Shown: one piece after another, positions 34,097-43,605 of the stretch
Numbering within the stretch: position 1 is the first letter of the stretch
Layout of the letters: each line of letters opens with the position of its first letter
NCBI GenBank assembly: GCA_010672585.1
Contig: JAAHGF010000006.1
Location: 412,278 to 476,277, forward strand
Direction: 5' to 3'
Origin: Okeania sp. SIO1I7
Lineage (GTDB): Bacteria; Cyanobacteriota; Cyanobacteriia; Cyanobacteriales; Microcoleaceae
DNA: 64,000 nucleotides
Program-made: the position numbers and the translations under genes
The notes under the pieces: generated by a model
What the model was told of the DNA's origin: nothing
Databases searched by the model: none
What the model saw: only the letters and a program-made list of their open reading frames with translations

Positions 34097-34507
34097 TTAT
34101 TGTGCTAAATTCTCGTCATTGTAAATAACAACTTTGCAATTAATCAAAAGTTGCTTCAAATGCTCCAAAGCAATTTCTACTTCCAGCTTTTTGTCTAAAG
34201 TGAAAATGCCAGTTATGCCTACTCCAGTTTTGAAATTTGATTTTTTCTGAGTAAAAGATTGACTTGGATACTCATCAATAAGGGAGTTCCAGTCTTCTAT
34301 TCCTACAACTTCAGACAACTTTTTGAAAGAATCAGGAGAAATAGATGTGCCACTCATAAAGCGCTTCAATGTTGATATTGAAACAAATGCTGATTCATAC
34401 CACTCTTTTTGTGTTTTTTTCCAACCTTTTTTGATTCTAGCTATATTTACTTTTTCAATACCTTCTTCTGAAAGACGTATAGAACTTGAACTTTTTCTTC
34501 TGGTCAT
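34097..34507 (-). CDS. Small helix-turn-helix-type regulator
   Basis: 136 residues. The N-terminal 75 residues (EGIEKVNIARIKKGWKKTQK through STLKRFMSGTSISPDSFKK) look like the cyanobacterial Xre-related helix-turn-helix that often precedes NACHT or AAA modules. Here it stands on its own with a 50-residue tail containing GITGIFTLDKKLEVEIALEH. This tail recurs in cyanobacterial proteins of unknown function. The gene is divergent from the small protein at 34881, and an imperfect palindrome lies between them. Predicted DNA-binding or signalling protein. Confidence 0.65.
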   Translation of the reverse strand: MTRRKSSSSIRLSEEGIEKVNIARIKKGWKKTQKEWYESAFVSISTLKRFMSGTSISPDSFKKLSEVVGIEDWNSLIDEYPSQSFTQKKSNFKTGVGITGIFTLDKKLEVEIALEHLKQLLINCKVVIYNDENLAQ

Positions 34508-34880
34508 AACACCTCCAGTCTGTGGTCGTTAAATACTGCTATTAGCGTATATTCCTTTTATATATTGAAAAGAAGTCAAGAAAAACAAAAAATGTTCCAC
34601 TTGTGATACTTCTAGTATTGTCACACTCAAAGTTTATAGTCATACTAAATCTGGTATGGACAGGAGTTTTATTATAAGGGTAAGGCAGAAAGAAGAAGGG
34701 AGGGAAAGGTTTAGAAAAAATATCTTTTCATCAGCGACTTTGAGTTATAAAAAAACTTTCAAAATAAGCTCAATATTCTCTTTTTTGTCTCAATCTTATT
34801 GAGTGAGGTAAATTTATCCTGTTTTTAATCCTATCTCTCCTAATAAATAATCAGTTTTGAAAATATGCAGGAGAATAAAA
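34508..34880. other. Divergent intergenic region
   Basis: AT-rich gap between the minus-strand regulator and the plus-strand small protein. Apart from the imperfect palindrome at 34602-34625 and a purine run near 34690-34715, nothing is recognised. Confidence 0.5.
34602..34625. promoter_or_regulatory. Imperfect palindrome, possible operator
   Basis: TGTGATACTTCT and AGTATTGTCACA form a partial inverted repeat with TGTGA/TCACA ends, 95 bases upstream of the minus-strand regulator. An operator for that regulator is possible, but only the position supports it. Confidence 0.25.
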
Positions 34881-35090
34881 ATGGAAAATAACTCTACTCA
34901 AGAAAATCAAACATTCCCAAGCTGTATTGAAACCCAGGAAGTGACTCCTATTAATTTAATGTATAAAATTGCCGACCTGGCAATTGAAAATAGTGATGCT
35001 GGTTTAATTCTTGCTGGAGCATTAGGAAGTTCTATTATTATCTGCGCGATCGCCCACTCAGCAACAAAATTAATCCGTGCATTGCGTTAG
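34881..35090 (+). CDS. Small single-helix membrane protein
   Basis: 69 residues from ATG 34881, chosen over the earlier 34857 start because AGGAG at 34869-34873 precedes it at the right distance. The first 35 residues are polar; a hydrophobic helix AGLILAGALGSSIIICAIAH follows and the end is basic (KLIRALR), so the C-terminus is probably cytoplasmic. No family is recognised. It lies directly in front of the 156-bp tandem array. Confidence 0.55.
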   Translation: MENNSTQENQTFPSCIETQEVTPINLMYKIADLAIENSDAGLILAGALGSSIIICAIAHSATKLIRALR

Positions 35091-35234
35091 TAGAATATTT
35101 TTTCAAAAGATATTTGTAAAGTCAAAAAATCTAGAAAAACCTCTATCCAAACCTCTACCCTATCACCTGCAAATAGAGAGGTTTTCAAACCACCATTCTT
35201 TTGTAGGGAAGGTGGGTAAGGGGGTTAGGTTTTT

Positions 35235-36757
35235 GAATTTGCAAATCATTTACCTATTTTGGGGGATAAATTTTCGACATAAGTATAGTGCGATAGTTTT
35301 TTTCCCAACTGTGGAAAGACTCTTCTATGAATGGAAAGCTTTTCAAACCAGTATTATCTTTTCGGGAAGGGAGCAACAGAAGTAAGATGTGGGAATTTGT
35401 AAATCATTTACCTATTTGGGGGATAAATTTTCGACATAAGTATAGTGCGATAGTTTTTTTCCCAACTGTGGAAAGACTCTTCTATGAATAGAAAGCTTTT
35501 CAAACCAGTATTATCTTTTCGGGAAGGGAGCAACAGAAGTAAGATGTGGGAATTTGTAAATCATTTACCTATTTTGGGGGATAAATTTTCGACATAAGTA
35601 TAGTGCGATAGTTTTTTCCTGACTGTGGAAAGACTCTTCTATGAATAGAAAGCTTTTCAAACCACTATGATCTTTTCGGAAAGGGAGCAATAGAAGTAAG
35701 ATGTGGGAATTTGTAAATCATTTACCTATTTGAGGGGTAAATTCTCTACATAAGTATAGTGCTATAGTTTTTTCCTGACTGTGGAAAGACTCTTCTATGA
35801 ATAGAAAGCTTTTCAAACCACTATGATCTTTTCGGAAAGGGAGCAATAGAAGTAAGATGTGGGAATTTGTAAATCATTTACCTATTTGAGGGATAAATTA
35901 TCGACATAAGTATAGTGCTATAGTTTTTTCCCAACTGTGGAAAGACTCTTCTATGAATAGAAAGCTTTTCAAACCACTATGATCTTTTCGGAAAGGGAGC
36001 AATGGAAGTAAGATGTGGGAATTTGTAAATCATTTACCTATTTGAGGGATAAATTATCGACATAAGTATAGTGCTATAGTTTTTTTCCCATTTGAGGGGT
36101 AAATTCTCTACATAAGTATAGTGCTATAGTTTTTTCCTGACTGTGGAAAGACTCTTCTATGAATAGAAAGCTTTTCAAACCACTATGATCTTTTCGGAAA
36201 GGGAGCAATAGAAGTAAGATGTGGGAATTTGTAAATCATTTACCTATTTGAGGGATAAATTATCGACATAAGTATAGTGCTATAGTTTTTTCCCAACTGT
36301 GGAAAGACTCTTCTATGAATAGAAAGCTTTTCAAACCACTATGATCTTTTCGGAAAGGGAGCAATAGAAGTAAGATGTGGGAATTTGTAAATCATTTACC
36401 TATTTGAGGGATAAATTATCGACATAAGTATAGTGCTATAGTTTTTTCCCAACTGTGGAAAGACTCTTCTATGAATAGAAAGCTTTTCAAACCACTATGA
36501 TCTTTTCGGAAAGGGAGCAATAGAAGTAAGATGTGGGAATTTGTAAATCATTTACCTATTTGAGGGGTAAATTCTCTACATAAGTATAGTGCGATAGTTT
36601 TTTCCTGACTGTGGAAAGACTCTTCTATGAATAGAAAGCTTTTCAAACCACTATGATCTTTTCGGAAAGGGAGCAATAGAAGTAAGATGTGGGAATTTGC
36701 AAATCATTTACCTATTTGAGGGGTAAATTCTCTACATAAGTATAGTGCTATAGTTTT
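35235..36757. repeat. Tandem array, unit about 156 bp, nine to ten copies
   Basis: Counting the motif AAGATGTGGG gives nine copies at 35384, 35541, 35698, 35854, 36010, 36216, 36372, 36528 and 36684 (spacings 157, 157, 156, 156, 206, 156, 156, 156). The 206 interval contains a 50-base partial internal duplication. Each unit carries TTCTATGAATAGAA inside a longer imperfect hairpin and a TATAGTGCTATAG block. Units are almost identical toward the middle and right, more diverged at the left, and no reading frame runs through. The first, diverged unit begins near 35235. It ends just before the convergent Nudix gene. Confidence 0.95.
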
Positions 36758-36779
36758 TTCTGCCGTACATATTATTTTT

Positions 36780-37193
36780 CTACCTACCAAATTTAGGCCA
36801 TAATACTTGAATAAAAAAATCATTCAATACTTGATTACATTGAAATGCCAGTTGATTTTGGTCTAATTCATCTTTACTAAAATAAGCTAAACGCTGACCT
36901 TCATTAAGTTGAATTTGCTTTAAATCTAAATCTATTTGCTTCCAGAAAACGTAATGTTCTCTATCATAAATATTGTACTTTTGAAAAAAGTTAATATCTG
37001 TTAATTCAATTTCGATTTCTTCCATTATTTCTCTGCATATACATTTTTCAGGAAGTTCACCATTTTCAATAAATCCTCCTAATAAATTCCAAGTATTAGG
37101 AAAAGGAATAGAATCTTTATTATCTCTAAGCACGAGTAAAATTTGCTTAGAGCTGTTAAACAAAATAATTACACAACCTTGTAATTTGTTCAT
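36780..37193 (-). CDS. Nudix hydrolase
   Basis: 137 residues. The Nudix box reads GGFIENGELPEKC then REIMEEIEI, matching Gx5Ex7REUxEExGU except that the final Gly is Glu. The catalytic REMEE glutamates are all present. Nudix enzymes hydrolyse nucleoside diphosphates linked to another moiety; the substrate cannot be told from sequence. N-terminal MNKLQGCVIILFNSSKQILL is a typical first strand pair. It lies next to the tandem array and 100 bases from the lipoprotein gene on the same strand. Confidence 0.88.
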   Translation of the reverse strand: MNKLQGCVIILFNSSKQILLVLRDNKDSIPFPNTWNLLGGFIENGELPEKCICREIMEEIEIELTDINFFQKYNIYDREHYVFWKQIDLDLKQIQLNEGQRLAYFSKDELDQNQLAFQCNQVLNDFFIQVLWPKFGR

Positions 37194-37294
37194 ATTTTTG
37201 TCTTAATTAAAAAAATGATAACTCTGTAGGGACGTTGTTAGCTTTTTGAGTGCTTACCTACTTAATTTAGTTTTTTTTAATTGCTTAATTATCC

Positions 37295-38449
37295 TTATGG
37301 GCAAATTCCTTGTATCCCTTGACAAAGGTTCTGTTTTGAAACTATGCCATCTTCAATCAAAATTGAAATATTATCTTTAGTCACAGGTTTAGGGGTTAAT
37401 AAAATGGAGGGAATTTTGCTTCCGTCTTTTGTTTTTATATCATTTTTAATGATATCCCTGGTTATTTTACCATTACTCAAAGCCACAACTAGCTCGACAG
37501 TTTTTTCGGCAAGAATTTTACTCGGTTTATAAATTGTTATTCCTTGATAACCCCTGACAATATTTCTTGCGCTTTGCGGACTTCCATCTTGTCCTGTTAT
37601 CAGTATTTTACCTTTTTTATCGCCTAAACTTCCAATTATTTTATTTGCCATTCCATCGTTAGCAACTAAAATAATTTGGATATTATTTTGATGCTTTTTC
37701 AATAGCTCTTGAACCTTTTTTTCTGCTTTTGTACTATCCCACCGGTCTATAAAATGGATTTTATTGTTTTTATCATTTTTATCCTTAGGAAAAATAGGAT
37801 TTAATTTTCCATCATTTTCATCATCAAAATAACTTCCTAATCTGATAGACCAACCTTCTTCTATTGCTGTAGTATTTGGATCTTTCTTGTCACCATTAAT
37901 CATTACAAAGTTTGCTCCTGGCTTCAATTTATATATACCGTTTTCTCCTTTACTTAACTTATCCATAACATAATTTGCTTGGAATTCACCTACTTTCTTA
38001 CTATCAAAAGAGATGTAACAATTTAAGTCCTTATCTTCAATTAGGCGGTCATAAGCAATTACTGGAACTCCCTGATTTTTGGCTTTTTTAACTATATTAA
38101 TACCTTCTTTACCGTCTACAGCAGCAACAATCAAAATACAACTTCCCCCTTTGAGAGCCAAGTTTGCTTGTTGTTCTTGTACACCTTCTTGACTATTAGC
38201 ATTAAAATAACGAATAGTAACACCTTTTATCTTGTCAATAATTCCTTTTTCTAAGAAATGGCGATCGTATTGTTCCCAACGTCCTGCTTCTCCTCCTGTA
38301 GCTGGTAATAAAATCCCTATATCTTTACAACCTTCAGCTTTGAAATATTCTGGTTTTTGATTGAGAGTATTACAACCTGCTATAGTAATTAGTGAAACAA
38401 GTAGAAATAAACAAATAAATTTAGTATTTGAACGAAAAATGTTTAACAT
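37295..38449 (-). CDS. Sugar-type periplasmic binding lipoprotein
   Basis: 384 residues from ATG 38449, chosen because it gives a proper lipoprotein signal: MLNIFRSNTKFICLFLLVSL then the lipobox ITIAGC. The longer frame from 38572 would bury this signal. The mature part is a type 1 periplasmic binding protein (sugar-binding class): DIGILLPATGGEAGRWEQYD, GGSCILIVAAVDGKEG, VPVIAYDRLI, ILVANDGMANKIIGSL and ILITGQDGS. Family members capture sugars or related ligands for ABC transporters or chemosensors. No permease or ATPase lies nearby, so it may be a sensor or an orphan receptor. Confidence 0.88.
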   Translation of the reverse strand: MLNIFRSNTKFICLFLLVSLITIAGCNTLNQKPEYFKAEGCKDIGILLPATGGEAGRWEQYDRHFLEKGIIDKIKGVTIRYFNANSQEGVQEQQANLALKGGSCILIVAAVDGKEGINIVKKAKNQGVPVIAYDRLIEDKDLNCYISFDSKKVGEFQANYVMDKLSKGENGIYKLKPGANFVMINGDKKDPNTTAIEEGWSIRLGSYFDDENDGKLNPIFPKDKNDKNNKIHFIDRWDSTKAEKKVQELLKKHQNNIQIILVANDGMANKIIGSLGDKKGKILITGQDGSPQSARNIVRGYQGITIYKPSKILAEKTVELVVALSNGKITRDIIKNDIKTKDGSKIPSILLTPKPVTKDNISILIEDGIVSKQNLCQGIQGICP

Positions 38450-39428
38450 AGAAAAATTACTTACTACCAACAAAAGACGAAACTTTTTAATCTTTTTAGG
38501 GGTACTCGTATTAAAGGTTTTCATAGACTTAATTTTACCAAAAACCGGCAGAAGTACCAATCGTAAGCCCACGGATCGAACCTTTAATTTTTATGTTGCA
38601 AAATTAGATAGAAGAGGTCAACTGAGGCCAACGTCCAATAGGAATGAACATTTTGAACTTGATTTAGGAAATAATTTAAAGCTTGACATGGTACTTATTT
38701 CAGGGGGTAGATTCAAAATGGGTTCTCCTCAAAATGAGTCTCAACGAGGAAACAACGAAAAACAAAATGATTTTCCTGTAAAAACCTTCTACATGAGTAG
38801 ATATCCAATTACTCAAATACAGTGGGAAAAGGTAGCAGAATTACCAAAAGTTGAGTTAGATTTGAATGATAAACCTTCAACATTTGGCGAAAGCGAGCGG
38901 GAAAGAGCAAAGTTACCCGTGGAAACTATTTCGTGGGAGGAAGCAAAGGAATTTTGTGATAGGTTAAGTCAAAAATTTGAAGGTGAATATCGATTACCAA
39001 CTGAGGTAGAATGGGAATATGCTTGTCGTGCTAATACTACTACTCCTTTTTATTTTGGTGAAACAATTACTCCAGATGTTGCTAATTATGATTCTCATTA
39101 TGGTTATGGTAGATCGCCAGAGAAATATGAAAGGGACAAATATAGAGGTAAAACAGTTCCCGTAGAGTTTATTCAAAGTGCTAATAATTTTGGATTAGAA
39201 GGAATGTGTGGTAATCTTTGGGAATGGTGCAAAGATGTTTACTCCAAGAATTATGAAGACAGTTTCAAGGCTCCAGTTGAAGTTGGAACAAAGTCTCAAC
39301 TTCGAGTAATACGCGGGGGTGCATGGAATAGTTTTCCAGCTAGTTGTCGTAGTGCAAAACGTAATTTTAAGCCACAAAATATTAAAATGAATACAATTGG
39401 ATTTCGAGTGGTTGGTGTTTTTTCGTAA
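38439..39428 (+). CDS. Formylglycine-generating-enzyme-like (SUMF1 domain) membrane protein
   Basis: About 329 residues from ATG 38439. A single N-terminal transmembrane helix (NFLIFLGVLVLKVFIDLIL) is followed by a SUMF1/FGE-sulfatase domain: LISGGRFKMGSPQNESQRG, FYMSRYPITQIQWEKV, YRLPTEVEWEYACRANTT, GLEGMCGNLWEWCKD, IRGGAWNS and NTIGFRVVG. In cyanobacteria such domains are often non-catalytic partners of kinases or effectors; the Cys pair of true formylglycine enzymes is not evident. The gene is divergent from the binding lipoprotein, and the two predicted starts overlap by about 11 bases, so one start may be misplaced. Confidence 0.85.
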   Translation: MFNIEKLLTTNKRRNFLIFLGVLVLKVFIDLILPKTGRSTNRKPTDRTFNFYVAKLDRRGQLRPTSNRNEHFELDLGNNLKLDMVLISGGRFKMGSPQNESQRGNNEKQNDFPVKTFYMSRYPITQIQWEKVAELPKVELDLNDKPSTFGESERERAKLPVETISWEEAKEFCDRLSQKFEGEYRLPTEVEWEYACRANTTTPFYFGETITPDVANYDSHYGYGRSPEKYERDKYRGKTVPVEFIQSANNFGLEGMCGNLWEWCKDVYSKNYEDSFKAPVEVGTKSQLRVIRGGAWNSFPASCRSAKRNFKPQNIKMNTIGFRVVGVFS

Positions 39429-40678
39429 CTATTTAAATTTAATTTCAACCAATTATTTCTCATCTAAATTTTCGTCATCAAGCTATTATAAATTCGTGAT
39501 TTTGTGAAAAAAACTTTAGAGGTTTCCTCTTTTTATCCCTTATGCGCTTGGGTTTGGTCTCCAAACGCCTACGGTTTTTTTAGGAACTATTTCTTATGGT
39601 TATAACGATCGCCTAACTCCTTAATCAAGAAACAACTAAATATTTAGGAATTTTTCCAGCAGGCAGGAGTAATACAGAAATATTTTCATCTTCTGGAGAT
39701 TCCAATATCTTTGTTTTCCCTTGTCAAAATATCCCATCCACGACTCCTGAGTGGAAAACCACCAACATTTTCATTCTATGAAGCTCCTAAAAAATCGCGC
39801 CTCAAAAGATTTTCGGTTGCAGCCTCACAATTTTTGTGATATTCTAAAGCTTAAATGGGGATCGTTCGCCCCTACGCATGACTTTTTATTCAACTAAAAT
39901 TCCGACTCAGAAACAACCAAGTATTTAGGAATTTTTCCAGCAAGCAAGAGTAATGCAGAAATATTTTCATTTTCTGGAGCTTCTGAGAAATGCTTGTTTC
40001 CCCTCGTCAAAATTTCCCATTAATCACTCCTGAGTGGAAAACCACTAACACTTTCATTCTATGAAGCTCCAGAAAAAATCGCGCCTCAAAGGATTTTGGG
40101 TTGCAGCCTCACAATTTTTGTGATATTCTAAAGCTTAAATGGGGCTCGTTCGCCCCTACGCATGACTTTTTATTCAACTAAAATTCCCGACTCAGAAACA
40201 ACCAAGTATTTAGGAATTTTTCCAGCAGGCAGGATTAACGAAGTTAGAACTCAGAACTCAGAACTCAGAAGTTATTTTTGTAGAGGGGATTTGAGCAACT
40301 CTCCAAAAATATTTCGTCGATTAAGGTGGGGTGGCGCGACCCAATCCTGTTTGATAATACAGAAGTGCTTTCATTTTGTGGAGCTTCGGAGAAATGTTTG
40401 TTTCCCCTCGTCAAAATTTTCCATCCATCACTCAATAGTGGAAACCACCAATATTTTCATTTCATTAAGCTCCTAAAAAATGCGCCTCAAAGGATTTTGG
40501 GTTGCAGCCTCACAATTTTTGTGATATTCTAAAGCTTAAATGGGGGTCGTTCGCCCCTACGCATGACTTTTTATTCAACAAAATACGCTAAAAAAGCATA
40601 AATATCCAAAGATAAAAAGTTAAATTAGAAGCAACTCCAGGCAAATAATTATCAGTGGTTATCTCCAGAAAATTTTCT
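39429..40678. other. Long non-coding stretch with tandem repeat set
   Basis: No gene is supported. Almost all of it is the 285-bp repeat set at 39620-40580 plus an AGAACTC heptamer repeat near 40250. Plus-strand frames inside the repeats (40162-40532) overlap one another and are not protein-like. Confidence 0.6.
39620..40580. repeat. Tandem direct repeats, unit about 285 bp, three copies
   Basis: Marker TATTTAGGAATTTTTCCAGC occurs at about 39641, 39922 and 40207, and TTGCAGCCTCACAATTTTTG at 39817, 40101 and 40502. The first spacing series is 281 and 285; the last unit is lengthened by about 115 bases. Each unit ends with a TGGGG...CCCCTA hairpin followed by ACGCATGACTTTTTATTCAA. Confidence 0.9.
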
Positions 40679-40960
40679 CTAGTAATCAATAATCTTATTA
40701 TTGATTACCCATCCACATTTATCCGTTAATTCATCCCTATCAATAGTCATATTTTCCAGAAGTAAATAAACAGAATTTTTACCAGCGAGTGAAAAATTCA
40801 AGTCAGACAAAATTCCAGGAAAATAATTATTGGCGGTTGTCTCCAGAAAATTCACTCCATCAGTTAACTTACAACTATAAATATTCGGATTTTCCCGAAG
40901 TAGATAAACAGAACTTTTACCCTGAAGATAAAAAGTAAAACTATAACCAAACCCAGGCAA
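40679..40960 (-). pseudogene. Duplicated C-terminal module of the 41222 membrane protein
   Basis: 93 codons. The last 45 (ANNYFPGILSDLNFSLAGKN, then YLLLENMTIDRDELTDKCGW) are nearly identical to the end of the large protein at 41222-43420; the first 48 are a diverged second copy of the same motif (FYLQGKSSVYLLRENPN). It looks like a repeated tail domain cut off from its gene by the MITE at 40966-41190. Without an N-terminus it is probably not functional. Confidence 0.75.
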
Positions 40961-40965
40961 ATAAT

Positions 40966-41190
40966 TAGGGCTTGCTGATTAAATCTAAAAGCATTGACAT
41001 ATAAATAATTTAGCCTTTTCAGGGTCAAATTGCAGTACCTGGTTTTCAGCTCTTCACGCTCAAAAAGTTAGTATTTTAGGTGTATAGTTGGGCAGAAAAA
41101 TCAAGGGAAAATTCTTACTCCTACCTCTTCTAAATTCCTATTTCTCCTGTCTCCTACCCCAGCAAAGAGACTTTCCATAAGCAAACCCTA
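40966..41190. repeat. MITE-like element, TAGGGCTTGC ends
   Basis: TAGGGCTTGC (40966) and GCAAACCCTA (41181-41190) are inverted repeats, nine of ten matching, around 205 bases without a gene. It separates the duplicated tail module from the parent gene. Confidence 0.75.
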
Positions 41191-41221
41191 ATTATAGGCG
41201 GTTATCTCCAGAAAATTTTCT

Positions 41222-43420
41222 CTAGTAATCAACAACTAGATTATTGATTACCCATCCACATTTATCCGTTAATTCATCCCTATCAATAGTCATATTTTCC
41301 AGAAGTAAATAAACAGAATTTTTACCAGCGAGTGAAAAATTCAAGTCAGACAAATCTCCAGGGAAATAATTATTGGCAGTTGTATCAAGCAAATTTCCTT
41401 GCTCATCCAAAGAAGAAAATGCAAGAGACAAACCATCACATTCTTGATTCATAAAATTTAGTTGACCAGTAATTTTTACTGATTCAGATACTTGCCCTAA
41501 ATAGAGAAAATATTTAGAAGTTTGTTTAGTTTTATCCGAGGGGTCTGTCATTAATTTATAACCATTTTCAGATATTTGAATAACTGCCGAATAATTATAA
41601 GTAATATAAGGAGATTGATTTAAACTCATCCAGTCTAATTGTCTACCTGGAGGTTGAGGAATTTGTTTTTGTACTGCTGATAAAGTTTGTACAGCAGTCG
41701 CTACGGAAGTAGGGCGAAATCTTTGATAGAAACTGACAGTAATTCCACCATCTAAGATAAATTCTTCTGGCAATTTTCGGAAATCTTGAGCAATGGGAAA
41801 ACTTTGAGTAAAAGCATCATAGACAAAGTTAACTAAATCTTGTTGCCCTGGTTTTAAGACTTGTTCATCAGTTAATAATACTTTCTGAAATGGGTGAGCA
41901 ATAACTATATATTGTGCCTCTAATAATTCTGGCAATGGGTAAGTATCGCGGGTGTCGATGTGTGGTTTACTTATTGCTCTTAAATTCGACCAACTTTCAG
42001 GATTAATTATCCGGTTAGCGTTTCTAATAATATTGGCATTAAATAGATTTGAGGAAGCAGCTACATATACTAATTCTCGATTTTTGGCTAATTTACTTAG
42101 ATAATCGCTCAGACGTAAAACTTCATCATAGTCGGAACGAATTAATGGAGAAAAGTTAGTGGCAAATAATGGTTGTAGAGAATGATTAAATTTGCCAATT
42201 GTAGTTAAACCAAGGACAAAATTTCCAAGTAACAATATTCCGGCAAGACTTAAAATGATTAATCTAGTTTTGTCTCGGAAAGTATTAATAGTCGTCCAGA
42301 TAAATGAAGCTAATCCTAAAACTATTATTGGCGTGAAATGTAGAGAGTAATGAATATTGCCATAACGGAGTAAAATCAACCATTCAGCTAGAGAAAAAAT
42401 TCCGAATAATAAGAGAAAAATAGTAGTAGATGGAATTAAAGATTTTGTCAGAAGACCTACGGAAAATCCGATAGCTACTAACAGTAAAGTTATTAATCCA
42501 TAAAAACAGGCGTAACGCCAAAATATATCAGGTATTGATAAGCTCCAAGCAGCATAGAGAGTTCGATAATTTTCTGTCAAAGAACTTTGGATAAAACCCC
42601 AAGCAAAAATTGATATAGTCAGGAAACTACTGAGAGAAATCAGACTAATTTTTATGGAACTTTCTAAAAGTCTTTTCCAGGAATTATTGACAGAATTGAA
42701 AGTAGTCAAAAAGTTAATCATAGTTTGGCAACTAACAGCAGCAAGAAAAGCTATTGCGCTATAAGCAAAATGTCTTCTTAAAACAATAGATATTCCCAAA
42801 CATAATCCAATCACGGGAATTTGCCACCAAGCAGTCAATCTAATATTTTGTAAGTAAATTAAAGTTGCCAATAAAATAAATAAAGTTGCTCCAATATCAG
42901 GATATCCTCTTAAACTGGGACTCCAACTCATAGGTATTAGTAAAGCGATCGCTACTGTTGACCAAAATACCCATCGAGAAGGAACTGGAATTAATTTTGT
43001 CGCGATAGAACCTAGCAGTAAAGTAAATGGTAATAAATAGACCAGATTAATACTCAGAATATAAACAATTCTTTGATTCCCAAATAGATAAAGAAATGGG
43101 ATTAATGGCAGGACGATCAAATAATTTTTCTGTTGAGATAAAGAACCGAAAATATCATCAATAGCTCTTTGAGGTGATGCTCGAAATAAATTTGTTAAAT
43201 TATTTGCTGCGTTCTGATATCCCACAAAATCCCACCAATAAATTGTATGTTCATTGGATACATATATTGATGTTATGACAGTAATTATCAAGACTACAAT
43301 TAAAAAAATAATGCTATTAATCAGAAAGCTAGACTGTGAATTAAGTTTAGTATTTAATGATTTTAAAAAAGAGTAATTTTTCATATTTATCCCGAAATTA
43401 GATAGCTGTGGTCTTGCCAT
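41222..43420 (-). CDS. Multi-spanning membrane glycosyltransferase-like protein
   Basis: 732 residues, or 720 from the more likely second start MKNYSFLKSL at 43384, which has a GGGAT-like ribosome-binding site. About ten to twelve transmembrane helices occupy residues 30-410, with an early periplasmic loop containing HTIYWWDFVGYQNAANNL, as in GT-C (mannosyltransferase-type) enzymes that use lipid-linked sugars. The C-terminal 300 residues are soluble and probably periplasmic; the last 90 form a beta-rich module that is repeated downstream at 40679. GT-C function is inferred from topology. It is likely part of the envelope polysaccharide set with 26254, 45948, 47612 and 49038. Confidence 0.78.
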   Translation of the reverse strand: MARPQLSNFGINMKNYSFLKSLNTKLNSQSSFLINSIIFLIVVLIITVITSIYVSNEHTIYWWDFVGYQNAANNLTNLFRASPQRAIDDIFGSLSQQKNYLIVLPLIPFLYLFGNQRIVYILSINLVYLLPFTLLLGSIATKLIPVPSRWVFWSTVAIALLIPMSWSPSLRGYPDIGATLFILLATLIYLQNIRLTAWWQIPVIGLCLGISIVLRRHFAYSAIAFLAAVSCQTMINFLTTFNSVNNSWKRLLESSIKISLISLSSFLTISIFAWGFIQSSLTENYRTLYAAWSLSIPDIFWRYACFYGLITLLLVAIGFSVGLLTKSLIPSTTIFLLLFGIFSLAEWLILLRYGNIHYSLHFTPIIVLGLASFIWTTINTFRDKTRLIILSLAGILLLGNFVLGLTTIGKFNHSLQPLFATNFSPLIRSDYDEVLRLSDYLSKLAKNRELVYVAASSNLFNANIIRNANRIINPESWSNLRAISKPHIDTRDTYPLPELLEAQYIVIAHPFQKVLLTDEQVLKPGQQDLVNFVYDAFTQSFPIAQDFRKLPEEFILDGGITVSFYQRFRPTSVATAVQTLSAVQKQIPQPPGRQLDWMSLNQSPYITYNYSAVIQISENGYKLMTDPSDKTKQTSKYFLYLGQVSESVKITGQLNFMNQECDGLSLAFSSLDEQGNLLDTTANNYFPGDLSDLNFSLAGKNSVYLLLENMTIDRDELTDKCGWVINNLVVDY

Positions 43421-43491
43421 ATAATTCTATTGAGCTAATCTCAAGTTTTTCTTGAGTTTATGGTCTTATTTTATCCTTTAAAATACCATTT

Positions 43492-43604
43492 ATATCATTT
43501 CTGGTTGAACTTATAAAATAAATAACGACGGAGGAGTCAGGAGTCAGCAGGGAAGAAATAAGAAGGAGAAAGTTTTTTGATCACTAATTATCCGGACATG
43601 ATAT
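43492..43604. repeat. MITE-like element, ATATCATGTCCGG family, copy
   Basis: ATATCATTTCTGGTTGAACT at the left and TATCCGGACATGATAT at the right, with an AGGAGTCAGGAGTCAG interior. It abuts the left edge of the 138-bp array. A solo right end with the same TCACTAATTATTCGGACATG context is at 47100-47125. Confidence 0.7.
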
Positions 43605-43605
43605 T

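Noticed and set aside
40162..40532. Two plus-strand frames in the 285-bp repeat set
   Set aside because: They overlap in different frames, run through heptamer repeats and hairpins, and neither is protein-like.
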